Source: Nitrospirales bacterium LBB_01
GTDB taxonomy: Bacteria > Nitrospirota > Thermodesulfovibrionia > Thermodesulfovibrionales > Magnetobacteriaceae
Length of the DNA: 64,000 nucleotides
Assembly: GCA_004376055.2 (NCBI GenBank)
Contig: CP049016.1
Coordinates: 1,488,001-1,552,000 of the forward strand
Direction: 5' to 3'
Every line of letters starts with the position of its first letter. Position 1 is the stretch's first letter. The notes beneath the pieces are model-generated. The model was not told the origin of the DNA, made no database searches, and saw only the letters and a program-made list of their open reading frames with translations. Positions 33,973-43,366 of this stretch are shown piece by piece. The translations under genes were made by a program, and so were the position numbers.

Positions 33973-34384
33973 CCAATCCCTCTATGGTTATCTCGCGTTC
34001 ATTTTCACTAACGTACTTTATATCAATTGTAACAGTTGCTGTCTCTGTCCCTTGAAGCCTCTCTGCCCACTCAATGACCGCAACCCCGTCTCCTCCAATA
34101 TACTCATAAAGTCCAATGTCATCTATCGCGCTTAAGCACTCCAGCCGGTAAAGGTCTATGTGATAGAGCGGTACAGTGCCCTCATGCTCGGCAATAATCG
34201 TAAAACTTGCACTTGTTATATCACGTGCGCTAATTCCAAACGCTTCGGCTATACCCTTAACCAATGTGGTCTTACCGCATCCAAGCTCACCTGTGAGAAA
34301 TACAGTGTCTCCCGGAGTAAGTAATTTCCCAAGTTTAAACCCAATACGCTGAGTGTCACCGTCTGAGCTGCTCCTAATCCGCAT
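33947..34384 (-). CDS. tsaE: tRNA threonylcarbamoyladenosine biosynthesis ATPase TsaE
   Basis: 145 residues from ATG at 34384, which matches the family N-terminus better than the GTG at 34414. P-loop GELGCGKTTLVKG, then SASFTIIAEHEG and LYHIDLYRL, all typical of TsaE. With TsaB and TsaD it makes the t6A37 modification of tRNA; those partners are not here. The start overlaps the pgeF end and the end overlaps nadK. Confidence 0.92.
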   Translation of the reverse strand: MRIRSSSDGDTQRIGFKLGKLLTPGDTVFLTGELGCGKTTLVKGIAEAFGISARDITSASFTIIAEHEGTVPLYHIDLYRLECLSAIDDIGLYEYIGGDGVAVIEWAERLQGTETATVTIDIKYVSENEREITIEGLDDDSWNNL

Positions 34385-35153
34385 CGTCGGATGATGAGAG
34401 GGTGATAAAAGCACCCTGTCTGCCCGTAGTAGCTGTGTTTTGCTTTTGTGCCCGCCTGTACGAATGGTATCTGCCTGTGCAATAGGTACAATCTGGCGAT
34501 ATCCAAATATTTTCAGAATTTATCCCCAATCGCAGTGCCTGAAGTTTATTGGCAGCACTTAAATCTATATGCTTACCGCCGGTTAACTGTGTATAAATAT
34601 AATCTCCCTCTCCGGAGGCGTTTAAAACCGCTCTTATTACCTCATCGCCAACCTCATAGCAGCAACCCTTGATTGACGGCCCAATAGCTATTAAAATGTC
34701 TGACGCATCCGATTCAAATTCACTGAAAAACCGGCTGAGAACACCGCTTAAAATCCCCTTAGAAGTCCCTTTCCAACCGGCATGAATTGCGCCTGTTACT
34801 TTGCGCTTTTTGTCATATACCAAAATCGGTACACAGTCAGCGCTCTGCACCCCTGTTATGATGTCGCCTCTGTCAGTTATAACAGCATCGGCAACAGTGT
34901 CAGGGGTTGGCAGAGATGAGCCTTTCCTTAAAACCACTATAGTATCAGTGTGTTTTTGAACGGGCATAAATATAGGTTTTGCAGGGTTTAAGACGTCTTG
35001 AATTTTAAGCCCGCGGCTGCCATCCGTAAAAACCCCATCTGCTTTAGTATGACTAAATATTGAAGGGTATATTAAGTCATCTCCGTTATTAACAGGATCT
35101 TTAGCAAAATCATTTTGAGTTTTTAACAAGCAAAAATCCCTTAACAAATCCAA
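34374..35153 (-). CDS. pgeF: Purine nucleoside phosphorylase/peptidoglycan editing factor PgeF (YfiH family)
   Basis: 259 residues. The copper/zinc site of the family is visible: PVQKHTDTI, VQSADCVPILVYD, AIHAGWKGT and GRYHSYRR. Family members act on purine nucleosides and in cell-wall editing; older annotations say laccase. The gene overlaps the SAM methyltransferase by 44 bases and tsaE by 11, so it is part of one dense operon. Confidence 0.9.
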   Translation of the reverse strand: MDLLRDFCLLKTQNDFAKDPVNNGDDLIYPSIFSHTKADGVFTDGSRGLKIQDVLNPAKPIFMPVQKHTDTIVVLRKGSSLPTPDTVADAVITDRGDIITGVQSADCVPILVYDKKRKVTGAIHAGWKGTSKGILSGVLSRFFSEFESDASDILIAIGPSIKGCCYEVGDEVIRAVLNASGEGDYIYTQLTGGKHIDLSAANKLQALRLGINSENIWISPDCTYCTGRYHSYRRAQKQNTATTGRQGAFITLSSSDDAD

Positions 35154-35733
35154 CCGGGTCGCCGTCTTTTACATCAACTATTTTAACCGGTAAACCCTCT
35201 ATAATATCGTCAATCATTCTGGTAACGCTTGCAAAACTGTAGCTTAAAACAGTGTCAACTGTTTTTGCCACACTCTGAGGCACAGCACCGTGACGAAACA
35301 GATGGTCATATACAAGTATCTCACCGCCCGGTTTTACCACTCGCACTATCTCTGCCATTGCCTTACGAGGGTCAAACACCACTGTAAGAAACAGGCTCAG
35401 GATGGCCTTGTCAAAAGTGTTGTCGTCAAATTTAAGGTCCTCGGCGTCCATCTTGTGTAATTTTGTGTTGTGTGGATAATGAAAGGCCTTTGTTTTAATT
35501 TTCCCAATTCCGAGCATCACGTCGCTAATGTCAATGCCATCAACATCGACGTTGTCAGGAATAAAGGGAAGATCATGACCCGTTCCCACTCCGGGCACTA
35601 TCACTCTGTCGCCCTCTTTAAAGTTTAGCATGTTGATAGCTTTCTTTCTCCATGGCCTAAGTGGCAGCATCAAGGCTGGGTAAAAAAAAGGGATAAATGT
35701 GTTAAAAGAAAGTGTTTTCAGTACATTTTTCAC
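35110..35733 (-). CDS. Class I SAM-dependent methyltransferase (UbiE-like)
   Basis: 207 residues with SAM-binding motif VIVPGVGTGHDLPF, acidic VDGIDIS, and HKMDAEDLKFDDNTFD followed by VRVVKPGGEILVYDH. The N-terminus (FIPFFYPALMLPLRPWRKKA) is hydrophobic and may touch the membrane. This suggests a lipid or quinone substrate, as in UbiE or phospholipid methylases, but the substrate is not determined by sequence. First gene of the run pgeF-tsaE-nadK-UDG. Confidence 0.75.
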   Translation of the reverse strand: MKNVLKTLSFNTFIPFFYPALMLPLRPWRKKAINMLNFKEGDRVIVPGVGTGHDLPFIPDNVDVDGIDISDVMLGIGKIKTKAFHYPHNTKLHKMDAEDLKFDDNTFDKAILSLFLTVVFDPRKAMAEIVRVVKPGGEILVYDHLFRHGAVPQSVAKTVDTVLSYSFASVTRMIDDIIEGLPVKIVDVKDGDPVGFVKGFLLVKNSK

Positions 35734-35786
35734 AGATTACCTCCTAAATTATGGTTTTTATCTTCTTTGCAGGTTAAATCAGTGTC

Positions 35787-37544
35787 TCAGCAAAGCGGGT
35801 CATATTGTTTTCCATTGTACGTAAATGAATCTATTTGTTCCGGAGTCAGCTCTCTTTTTGCATATTCAACAAACAATCCGCTGGTTAGAAAGAAGTCCAC
35901 AATTTCAGCATCAAGGTGATTGTCTTTAACCATAAAGCCAACGATTTTAACACACTCGGAGAGTTTCTTCCCAGGCCTGTACGGTCTGTCCTTTGCAGTT
36001 AATGCCTCAAAAATATCCGCTATTGCCAATATTCTTGACTTCAAACCAAGTTGTTCCGCCTTCTTTTTGTCCGGATACCCAGAGCCATCCAGTTTCTCGT
36101 GGTGCTCTGCTGCATATCTGGGAACGTTCTTAAACTTCTTTGGCCATGGCAGCTCGCTTAACATTTTCCCGGTCATCACAGCATGGTTATTGATTATATT
36201 TCTCTCATCATCCGTAAGCGTACCCCTTCGTATTGAAAGATTCATAAGCTCATCCTCAGTTAAAAGCGGCGCCTTTTTACCGTTTATCTCTATTTCCATC
36301 GCTGATACCTCTTTGAGTTTAGCAATCTTTTCATCAGCCATAAACTCACCGCCTAAGTTGGATACTCGTATCAGCTCTAAAGCAACACTAAAACCCTCTA
36401 ATTTGTCGTTTAGTTCCTGTTCTAATTTGCCGAGTTCCTCATCAGTGTTGTCAGTCCTTGAACTAAGGATTTCACATTTCTTTTTAAGGAACTCATTTTC
36501 AGCCTGATGTCTCAAGATTTCAAACCGAGCCTCAACTGTGTGTATTCTGTCATATATTTTTTCAAGTTTGGTTGCCTTATCAACAACGTGCTCCGGTGTT
36601 GTTATTTTACCTATATCATGCATCCATGCGGCTATGCGAAGTTCATTTTCTTCATCAGGCGTAAGGGCAACATACTGCCACCTCTCGTCATTTGAATTAC
36701 ACAGTCCTTTGGCTATTGAAAGCGTAAGCTCAGCAACACGCCTGATGTGACCTCCCGTGTAGGCGGATTTAGCATCAATAGCGTCAGCAATTACCTGTAT
36801 GAAAGATTCCAGCAGAACCCTAAGCCCTCTTATCAAAGAAGAATTGGTTATGGCAATTGCCGCCTGTGACGCCAGCGATTCCACCAGTTTCTGAAAACGT
36901 GGTGAAAATAATGTGATTTTGCCATTGATATTGGTTGCGTTTAGAAGCTGCAATACTCCAATGATTTCGTTTTCATGGTTTCTCATGGCGGTTACGAGCA
37001 TGGATTTTGACCGGTATCCTGTTTTTTCGTCAAATGCTCTGGTGCCCTGAAAATCAAACCCATCCACCTCATAGACATCTTCTATATTTACCGTTTTGCC
37101 AGTCAGTGCTACATAAGCTGACACGTTGTTTTCGTTCTTTGAACCGTCCTCTTTATAAAGCTGCACCGGCGGAAACTTTATTTCGCTGCCATGTGTCCCA
37201 CCCATTACAAAACCCAGTGATTTGGTACGGATTATTTTAAAAGCCAGAGTCTTCTCATCATCACTCATTATGTACAGAGTGCCGCCGTCAGCCCCTGTAA
37301 ACAGCATTGCTTTTTCTACTATCATTTCAAGCAGAGCCTCCTGATTTCGCTCCGCAGACAGGGCAATCCCTATTGTCATAAGTTCATTTTTGTAGTGCTC
37401 ACTGTTCTCTACAAGAGACTTCACTTCTCTTAAAACAATATCAACAAGCTCAGCGCCGGACTTTCCACCCCCTGAGAGAGAGGCTTTCAGCTTTTCAGCA
37501 AACCCTGTTACAATTTCATTTACAACATCTTCTTTAGTAAACAT
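35787..37544 (-). CDS. GAF/HD-GYP phosphodiesterase with long internal insertion
   Basis: 585 residues. A GAF domain (about 55-235; GGTLYIMSDDEKTLAF) is followed by an HD-GYP domain: HIRRVAEL (266-), HDIGK (309-313) and HHEKLDGSGYPD (481-492). About 105 extra residues (roughly 340-445), largely coiled-coil, separate HDIGK from the GYP part; ordinary HD-GYP domains have about 60 residues there. It probably degrades c-di-GMP under control of a small ligand in the GAF domain. It is 45 bases downstream of the CheX-like gene, so they are likely cotranscribed. Confidence 0.85.
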   Translation of the reverse strand: MFTKEDVVNEIVTGFAEKLKASLSGGGKSGAELVDIVLREVKSLVENSEHYKNELMTIGIALSAERNQEALLEMIVEKAMLFTGADGGTLYIMSDDEKTLAFKIIRTKSLGFVMGGTHGSEIKFPPVQLYKEDGSKNENNVSAYVALTGKTVNIEDVYEVDGFDFQGTRAFDEKTGYRSKSMLVTAMRNHENEIIGVLQLLNATNINGKITLFSPRFQKLVESLASQAAIAITNSSLIRGLRVLLESFIQVIADAIDAKSAYTGGHIRRVAELTLSIAKGLCNSNDERWQYVALTPDEENELRIAAWMHDIGKITTPEHVVDKATKLEKIYDRIHTVEARFEILRHQAENEFLKKKCEILSSRTDNTDEELGKLEQELNDKLEGFSVALELIRVSNLGGEFMADEKIAKLKEVSAMEIEINGKKAPLLTEDELMNLSIRRGTLTDDERNIINNHAVMTGKMLSELPWPKKFKNVPRYAAEHHEKLDGSGYPDKKKAEQLGLKSRILAIADIFEALTAKDRPYRPGKKLSECVKIVGFMVKDNHLDAEIVDFFLTSGLFVEYAKRELTPEQIDSFTYNGKQYDPLC

Positions 37545-37589
37545 TTTGTCCGCCTGCTATAGTATTTCAGTTATTTAAGCACAGTCATT

Positions 37590-38105
37590 TTATTTTTTAT
37601 AAATAACCTTGTTTCTTACATTGTATGCTGCTGAGGGTTTCACTTCTTCAAAGCTAATTTCCACGTAAAACGGACCAGCCGGAGTCTTAAACGGCACAAG
37701 AACCGTTGTACCCTTTGACCTATGTGTTACCGTGTGATCTCTACCCACTATAGTCGTTGGAATTGCCATATTAAACTTGTAACCCTCTTCTGAGAGAATT
37801 TTACGGCCGCCGCCTGAGACCATGTTAGTGATTTCGCCAACCATGTCGGCTACCTCAGCGTTTACCTCTGTAAACTTCTCACCAAGCATGTTTGACGCTA
37901 TATGTAAAACTGCCTCCTCTGTAAAAGTAATCGCTATAGAGCCAGAGGTTCTCTCACCTGCTAAACCTATCATACCGGTTATATAACCCATTGCAACGCT
38001 GTCAGCCTTTAGACACGGACTTTCATATGTCACATCAACATTTGCCATAGTCTTAAGAACGTTTATGAGTGCATCCAAAAAAGGATTGACAAACTCCACG
38101 TTCAC
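37590..38105 (-). CDS. CheX-like chemotaxis phosphatase domain protein
   Basis: 171 residues. The N-terminus (VEFVNPFLDALINVLKTMANVDV), the GSIAITFTEEAVLHIASNMLGE segment and the E-x2-N signature (ADMVGEITNMVSGGGRK) match the CheX/CheC family of CheY-P phosphatases. No che genes are adjacent; it precedes an HD-GYP gene, so it may act on a different receiver protein. Confidence 0.8.
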   Translation of the reverse strand: MNVEFVNPFLDALINVLKTMANVDVTYESPCLKADSVAMGYITGMIGLAGERTSGSIAITFTEEAVLHIASNMLGEKFTEVNAEVADMVGEITNMVSGGGRKILSEEGYKFNMAIPTTIVGRDHTVTHRSKGTTVLVPFKTPAGPFYVEISFEEVKPSAAYNVRNKVIYKK

Positions 38106-38275
38106 GGCTGTTTCTCTGCAATCACGCTATAAAGCCCACTTACATTTATCTACGCAACCTATAAAAATGCTCAGTCCTCCTCTTAAGTGTACGCCACAAA
38201 CACCTAAGGACATTATAGCAAAAAAACGCAGATTAAAAAAACTTTTTATGTCAAGTAAATTTTTTTTAAAATACA

Positions 38276-38336
38276 AATTGCCTATGCACTTAACTCCGCT
38301 AATCAAAAACTGGATTCGTATTTTCATGGGAATTAC
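38276..38336 (-). repeat. Decayed half-copy of the inverted-repeat element
   Basis: Read on the minus strand this matches the right half of copy A: TTGTAATTCC...GAATCCAG, then GCGGAGTTAAGTGCATAGG and CAATT. The internal hairpin has lost most of its pairing. It lies in the 527-base gene-free stretch 38106-38632. Confidence 0.6.
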
Positions 38337-38352
38337 AAAAAAATAAGGATTA

Positions 38353-38416
38353 ATCCGCAGATGACGCAGATGGACACAGATGAAAAAATCTGCGAGAATC
38401 TGCGCAATCTGCGGAT
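38353..38416. repeat. CGCAGAT-type inverted repeat
   Basis: ATCCGCAGAT and ATCTGCGGAT form perfect 10-bp ends around repeated CGCAGAT / ATCTGCG heptamers. Such sequences are dispersed through many genomes as non-coding repeats. Confidence 0.65.
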
Positions 38417-38567
38417 AAAATCTTTTCTCTGTATCCTTGATTATGATTTTTTGATGTTATAGAAAAAATTTTAAAATACTATATTTGAACGTCAATCGGT
38501 ATTACATGGTAAAAACTCATCTGCCGGACTTAACTCAATAAGCATTGAAAACAATTCGTTACTACAT

Positions 38568-38605
38568 AAAAAAAAGGGATTACCTTTAGGTAATCCCTTT
38601 TTAAA
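38568..38605 (-). terminator. Strong terminator after the ferredoxin gene
   Basis: A 13-bp stem, AAAAGGGATTACC / GGTAATCCCTTTT, with a 4-base loop, followed on the minus strand by a run of eight T. It lies about 30 bases after the ferredoxin stop. Confidence 0.85.
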
Positions 38606-38632
38606 ATACAATGATTGCAGCTATTTAGAAAC

Positions 38633-38815
38633 TTACTCCCACTTAATTGCTTCAACAGGACAGGTGTCCATAGCCTCTTGGCAATCACAAGCGTCGCATT
38701 TACCAGGGTTAGCGGCAAAAGCCTTATCTCCCTGCATTTCAAACACATCAGGGCATAAAGATACACACGTCTCACAACCTGTACAAAGGTCTTGGTCAAC
38801 AACAGGGTTTTTCAT
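38633..38815 (-). CDS. Small [4Fe-4S] ferredoxin
   Basis: 60 residues. LCTGCETCVSLCPDVFEM supplies C-x2-C-x5-C-P, and a C-terminal DTCPVEAIKWE gives the fourth cluster cysteine; the extra CDACDC between them could form a disulfide or a second site. This is the D. gigas / Thermotoga-type single-cluster ferredoxin pattern. It carries electrons in the cytosol. A very good ribosome site (AAGGAGGAG) and a strong terminator make it a single-gene unit, divergent from copA. Confidence 0.88.
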   Translation of the reverse strand: MKNPVVDQDLCTGCETCVSLCPDVFEMQGDKAFAANPGKCDACDCQEAMDTCPVEAIKWE

Positions 38816-38984
38816 TTAACACTCCTCCTTAGTTTAGTTTTGTGTTTATTCTATATCTGTAACGTTCCATACATCTTATGGAAATCCGACAATTAACGCA
38901 TAGATTTAGGCTATAATATGCAAAGAGCAAAATTCACATGACAATGATACACAAATTTTTAAAAAATTAGCAAGGAAAAAAATT

Positions 38985-41180
38985 ATGTCAAAGAAAAAAA
39001 CGATGATCATACCGATAAGCGGCATGAGCTGTGCCGCCTGTGCTGCTAATGCAGAAAAAGCTATACGCTCCCTTAGTGGTGTGCTTGAAGCTGGAGTTAA
39101 CATTGCAACACACAAGGCCACTGTTACTTACAATCCTGCTCTTACATCGCCTGAAGAAATAGCAGGGGCAGTGAAGCGTGCCGGATATACGGCAGTTATT
39201 ACGGAAAGCGATACACATGAAACTAACGATGAGCGTGCTGATTTGAAATTTCACCTGATAATAAGCGCAACACTCTCGGCTGTGATAATGGCTGGCTCTA
39301 TGCTTACAATCCCTGTGCTTTCCAATCCGGGGCTATTGCTTATTCTATCCACAGTGGTGCAGTTTTGGCCTGGGGCAATGTTTTACAAAGCGGCACTTTC
39401 GGCACTGAAACATTTTTCGTCAAACATGAACACACTTGTAGCCGTAGGGACATCGGCAGCGTATTTTTACAGCGCTTTTGAAGTGTTGTTTCCAAACACA
39501 CTCTCTCATCATGGAGCGCATCCCCACTTGTACTTTGAAACCAGTGCGGTAATCATTACTTTTGTCCTTATGGGGCGTTTTCTTGAGTTAACTGCACGTG
39601 GGCGCACATCAGAGGCTATCAAGAAGCTTATTAATTTGCAGGCACTCACAGCCTCAGTGATCAGAGACGGTGTGGAACAGCAAATTGCTATTGATAAGGT
39701 AACTGTTGGGGACATTTTGTTGGTGAGGCCTGGGGAGAGGATACCCGTAGATGGCGAAATAATGGATGGCAGCTCTGCTGTAGATGAATCTATGCTGACC
39801 GGTGAAAGTCTGCCTGTGGATAAAGCTGTTGGAGATAAAACTTATAGCGGCACGGTTAACACCTTTGGAGCCTTTATAATGCGTGCTCTTAAAACGGGGC
39901 AACAATCAACATTAGCCCGTATAATTAAACTGATAGAGGAGGCACAAGGCTCTAAAGCGCCAATTCAGAGACTTGCCGACAAAGCTGCCGCTGTGTTTGT
40001 TCCCTCAGTCATAGGGATAGCGGCGCTGACCTTTGTGCTATGGTTTGCGTTTAGCAATGACGGAACTAAAGCTATGATGAGTGCAATTGCGGTATTAATA
40101 ATAGCCTGTCCGTGCGCTTTGGGACTTGCCACACCGACAGCTATAATGGTTGCTGCAGGCGTTGGGGCACAAAGGGGGATATTAATACGAAACGCCGAAG
40201 CGCTTGAAAATCTGCACAGAGTAAATGCTATAGCGTTTGATAAAACTGGAACCATTACGGAGGGTAAACCTGCCGTTACCGGCATTTTTGTTGACAGTGA
40301 CATTAGTGAAGATGAGGCTCTTAAAATAGCGGCCTCTGGCGAGCATTACTCAGAGCACCCGATAGCAAGGGCAATAGTGAGTGAAGCTCTTAAGCGCGGG
40401 ATTGAGCTTTTCCCATTTGATACGTTTAGTTCGATAACAGGCGGAGGAATAACCGGCTGCATAAATGATGGCAAAGATACGGTTTTAATCGGAGGAGAGA
40501 AACTTATCAGTAGCTCAAAAGTGGACTTATCCGGTTTTAGAGAAACTCTTAACTCTGTCTATGATGAGGCTAAAACCGCTGTAATATTGGCAATTAACAA
40601 TAAAGCAGTGGCATTATTTTCCATTGCCGACACGGTTAAAGACACTTCAAAGGCTGCCATCACTGAGTTGAAGCACTACGGGATAGTGCCTGTCATGCTT
40701 ACCGGAGACAATGAAACTGTGGCACAGTTGATTGCCAAAGAGACCGGTATAGAGCGGGTTTATTCCGGGCTCTATCCAGAGGATAAATTAAGAGTAATTA
40801 AAGAGCTGAAGGACTCAGGGATGTTTACTGCAATGGTGGGAGACGGGATAAACGACGCCCCGGCACTGACAGAAGCTCACGTTGGTATTGCAATGGGGAC
40901 AGGAACAGGGATTGCTGTAGAATCAGCCGATATAACCCTTATTAAGGGCGACTTACTGAGTGTGTATGAGGCGATTAAACTATCACATCTAACTATTAAA
41001 ACAATAAAACAAAACCTGTTCTGGGCTTTTCTATATAACATCATAGGGATACCTGTAGCTGCCGGTGTCTTGACACTTTTTGGCGGCCCAACCTTAAACC
41101 CAATGCTTGCCTCGCTTGCAATGTCTCTAAGCTCCGTATCGGTTGTCACAAATTCTCTGAGGCTTAGGAATAGTACTTAA
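38985..41180 (+). CDS. copA: Copper-translocating P-type ATPase CopA
   Basis: 731 residues. One heavy-metal-binding domain (GMSCAACA at 12-20) precedes a P1B-type ATPase core: MLTGESLPV, the membrane metal site [10 protein letters not shown], the phosphorylation motif DKTGTITEG, the SEHPIARA segment and [13 protein letters not shown] with the following membrane asparagine/tyrosine and M-x2-S-S helix fits Cu(I) export (P1B-1). It moves copper from the cytosol to the periplasm. AAGGA lies before the ATG. No CueR or CopZ is adjacent; a TATAAT at 38912-38917 may be its -10. Confidence 0.92.
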   Translation: MSKKKTMIIPISGMSCAACAANAEKAIRSLSGVLEAGVNIATHKATVTYNPALTSPEEIAGAVKRAGYTAVITESDTHETNDERADLKFHLIISATLSAVIMAGSMLTIPVLSNPGLLLILSTVVQFWPGAMFYKAALSALKHFSSNMNTLVAVGTSAAYFYSAFEVLFPNTLSHHGAHPHLYFETSAVIITFVLMGRFLELTARGRTSEAIKKLINLQALTASVIRDGVEQQIAIDKVTVGDILLVRPGERIPVDGEIMDGSSAVDESMLTGESLPVDKAVGDKTYSGTVNTFGAFIMRALKTGQQSTLARIIKLIEEAQGSKAPIQRLADKAAAVFVPSVIGIAALTFVLWFAFSNDGTKAMMSAIAVLIIACPCALGLATPTAIMVAAGVGAQRGILIRNAEALENLHRVNAIAFDKTGTITEGKPAVTGIFVDSDISEDEALKIAASGEHYSEHPIARAIVSEALKRGIELFPFDTFSSITGGGITGCINDGKDTVLIGGEKLISSSKVDLSGFRETLNSVYDEAKTAVILAINNKAVALFSIADTVKDTSKAAITELKHYGIVPVMLTGDNETVAQLIAKETGIERVYSGLYPEDKLRVIKELKDSGMFTAMVGDGINDAPALTEAHVGIAMGTGTGIAVESADITLIKGDLLSVYEAIKLSHLTIKTIKQNLFWAFLYNIIGIPVAAGVLTLFGGPTLNPMLASLAMSLSSVSVVTNSLRLRNST

Positions 41181-41248
41181 GTAAATAACTCATGAAAAGG
41201 AATATTTTCTCTTTTGTAATTTATTAATTTCATTGCATTCTTAATTTC

Positions 41249-41305
41249 ATTGTCATTCCTGCGAAAGCAGGAATCCAGTTTTTATCAAAGCTATCCGCAT
41301 TAAAC
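41249..41305 (+). repeat. Truncated copy (right half) of the inverted-repeat element
   Basis: ATTGTCATTCCTGCGAAAGC followed by AGGAATCCAG matches the right hairpin of copies A and C and then decays (AAGCTATCCGCATTAAAC). The left half is missing. Confidence 0.65.
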
Positions 41306-41441
41306 ACAACACTACAATGGTGTCTAATCAATTGTTCACAATTGATATAGTGGAAAAATATTATTGAACTTATTTATTGGTATGTGTTTAAATACGTTTA
41401 TTGGCTTTGAGATTATTATAAATGAATGGAGGATTTAACTT

Positions 41442-42170
41442 ATGGGAAATATTCCTTATGATTGCACGAAATTCAAATGTGAGGATCTAATTGAAATATA
41501 TAAGCAGTTTAGAACAGAAAAGCATAAATCAATTGATTTGCATTTACAACATTTCCGTAATTATCTTACTTTGCTTAGTGCTATATTCGCTGGTATCTTA
41601 TATATTTTTGTATCACCTAAAACATCACTATTTGCATTACCATTAATTTTTGGTCTATCATTTTCAGGCGCAGGACTTGCGTGGAGAGCGAGAAAAACCT
41701 GTGACCGTTTTTATTTAGGGGTAGTTGAAGCTATAACAATGTCTGCAAAGATTGAAGATCTTTTAGGATTAACGAGTAACACATTATTAGGCACCAGACC
41801 AGAAAGCGAAAGACCTTTTCCCAATGATTTGTCTATTTTACCTCAACGATGGATTTGTGATTGGTTTAAATCCACTAAAACTAAAGCATATAAATGTAAT
41901 AAGTTTAAAATAACTATACCTACTGAAAAGGAGCAAAATCAATTTCAGGAAGCAATGATGAAAGAAGGAAGCAATAAATATGTTACAAGAACATTCTATG
42001 TATTTATTGGAGTATATGTGTTAATAGCTATAGTAAGCGCATTTTATTATATTGGGAATGGGAATTTGAATGCACTATTAACGGAACTTGAAACGTTCAG
42101 GTTATTAAAAAACCTTAAAGATGCCTGGGGTCAGCTTATTTCAATCAAAAATCTTATTTTCTCACCCTAA
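41442..42170 (+). CDS. Membrane protein of unknown function
   Basis: 242 residues. Two hydrophobic helices at about 45-85 (LTLLSAIFAGILYIFV and LFALPLIFGLSFSGAGLAW) and one near 190-210 (FYVFIGVYVLIAIVSAFYYIG) flank a cytosolic middle part. It is strongly AT-rich compared with copA and the downstream genes, which suggests transfer. The site AATGGAGG precedes the ATG. I do not recognise the family. The two-helix hairpin plus soluble part resembles small membrane proteins seen beside defence genes, but no such partner is present. Confidence 0.55.
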   Translation: MGNIPYDCTKFKCEDLIEIYKQFRTEKHKSIDLHLQHFRNYLTLLSAIFAGILYIFVSPKTSLFALPLIFGLSFSGAGLAWRARKTCDRFYLGVVEAITMSAKIEDLLGLTSNTLLGTRPESERPFPNDLSILPQRWICDWFKSTKTKAYKCNKFKITIPTEKEQNQFQEAMMKEGSNKYVTRTFYVFIGVYVLIAIVSAFYYIGNGNLNALLTELETFRLLKNLKDAWGQLISIKNLIFSP

Positions 42171-42265
42171 AATAGTCTCTATAACTAAATCCTTGCGACC
42201 TGCTTTCACTCAATCAAAGCAATCTTTTTGTATAAGCTTTTCCATTTAGAAGTGATACATCATCT

Positions 42266-42799
42266 CTAAATTCCCAGTAATTTGTTTTTAAATTGTTTGC
42301 GCACTTTGTGTAAGAGTTCAAGAGTCTCTGTTTTTGTAAAATCCGTATATGTGAAAAGGTGAGGTTTAAAGCTGTCTCCAATATAGATTAAAGTGGTCTC
42401 AGCGTATATGCCGTTTTTTAAATATATCCTGTGTGAGCGGTTTTTGGTTGTTGGCAGCACTACTTTGGCAAGGGTTAGGTAGCCCGGGTCTATGTTTATC
42501 TTTCTAATGCCGTCAACAGATAGCGTTTTTTCAATTGCGATTGTCTTTAATTTTGTTTCTGCAATTAATCCGGTACTTATTAGGTTGTCAAAAAAAACAA
42601 AACGTCTTTTTATGGGGACACCAAGTTCTTGCTCATAATAGACTGAATGATCCCACAGTATTTCATCAGATTCAACAAGGATTGAACCAAAATCGGCAGT
42701 TAATAATTCTCTTGCCTGTTCCAGATATTCACTTTGAGCATAGAGAAGCCCTGCAAACAAAACCCCCTGTTCAGACTCCCCGGACGGAGGCACAGTCAA
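42266..42799 (-). CDS. DUF4416 protein
   Basis: 177 residues. LFAGLLYAQSEYLEQARELL, RRFVFFDNLIS, INIDPGYLTLAKVVLPTTK and RIYLKNGIYAETTLIY match DUF4416, a family common in Nitrospirota and Desulfobacterota. Its function is not known to me. It begins directly after the stop of the TlpA-like gene and must be cotranslated with it. Confidence 0.85.
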   Translation of the reverse strand: MTVPPSGESEQGVLFAGLLYAQSEYLEQARELLTADFGSILVESDEILWDHSVYYEQELGVPIKRRFVFFDNLISTGLIAETKLKTIAIEKTLSVDGIRKINIDPGYLTLAKVVLPTTKNRSHRIYLKNGIYAETTLIYIGDSFKPHLFTYTDFTKTETLELLHKVRKQFKNKLLGI

Positions 42800-43330
42800 T
42801 TATCCCCGGCTTAGGAGTTCACTAAGCAACTGTTTTCCTGATGAGTTCTGCCAATCAAGAGGCCCCAGAATACGTCTTACTAAAACACCGTTTTTATCAA
42901 TAAGATAGGTTTCAGGCACACCGGTAAGCCCAAAGGAGCGGGCAACGCCGCTTGAATCCGTATAAACAGGAAAGCTATAGTTGTGCTTTTTCATAAAACT
43001 CTGTGCTGATGACATATCATCCCTAAATAAGACAGTCACTATGTTTACACTCTGACCGGATTTTTGCTCATCGTAAAAAGTCTGTAGTGACGGTATCTCA
43101 TCTTTGCACGCAGGACACCACGTTGCCCAGAAATTAAGAATTAAGGGTTTTCCTTTAAACGCATCAGAGCTGACCTCTTTACCGCCTGAGTCTGTAAGTG
43201 TAAATGCCGGTATCGTTGTTCCCTCTACCGTGTTTACGTTTGCTACCTGTCCACTTTTCCTGCCAAGCTGTAAGACAACAACCGCTGCCACTATCAACAC
43301 TCCTAGTATTAAAGCCTTTGATGTTTTCAT
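42800..43330 (-). CDS. TlpA/ResA-like thiol-disulfide oxidoreductase
   Basis: 176 residues. One N-terminal membrane anchor (ALILGVLIVAAVVVL) precedes a thioredoxin fold with active site FWATWCPACKDE and the cis-proline region GVPETYLID. Such anchored proteins reduce disulfides or apocytochrome cysteines in the periplasm; a role in cytochrome c maturation is plausible in an organism with c-type cytochromes. It is directly followed by the DUF4416 gene. Confidence 0.88.
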   Translation of the reverse strand: MKTSKALILGVLIVAAVVVLQLGRKSGQVANVNTVEGTTIPAFTLTDSGGKEVSSDAFKGKPLILNFWATWCPACKDEIPSLQTFYDEQKSGQSVNIVTVLFRDDMSSAQSFMKKHNYSFPVYTDSSGVARSFGLTGVPETYLIDKNGVLVRRILGPLDWQNSSGKQLLSELLSRG

Positions 43331-43366
43331 CTGCTTACATTCACCCCTGTCTGTCTTCTTTTCATT

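Noticed and set aside
38530-38802. 90-codon minus-strand frame over the ferredoxin
   Set aside because: It lies out of frame with the ferredoxin and crosses the strong terminator.
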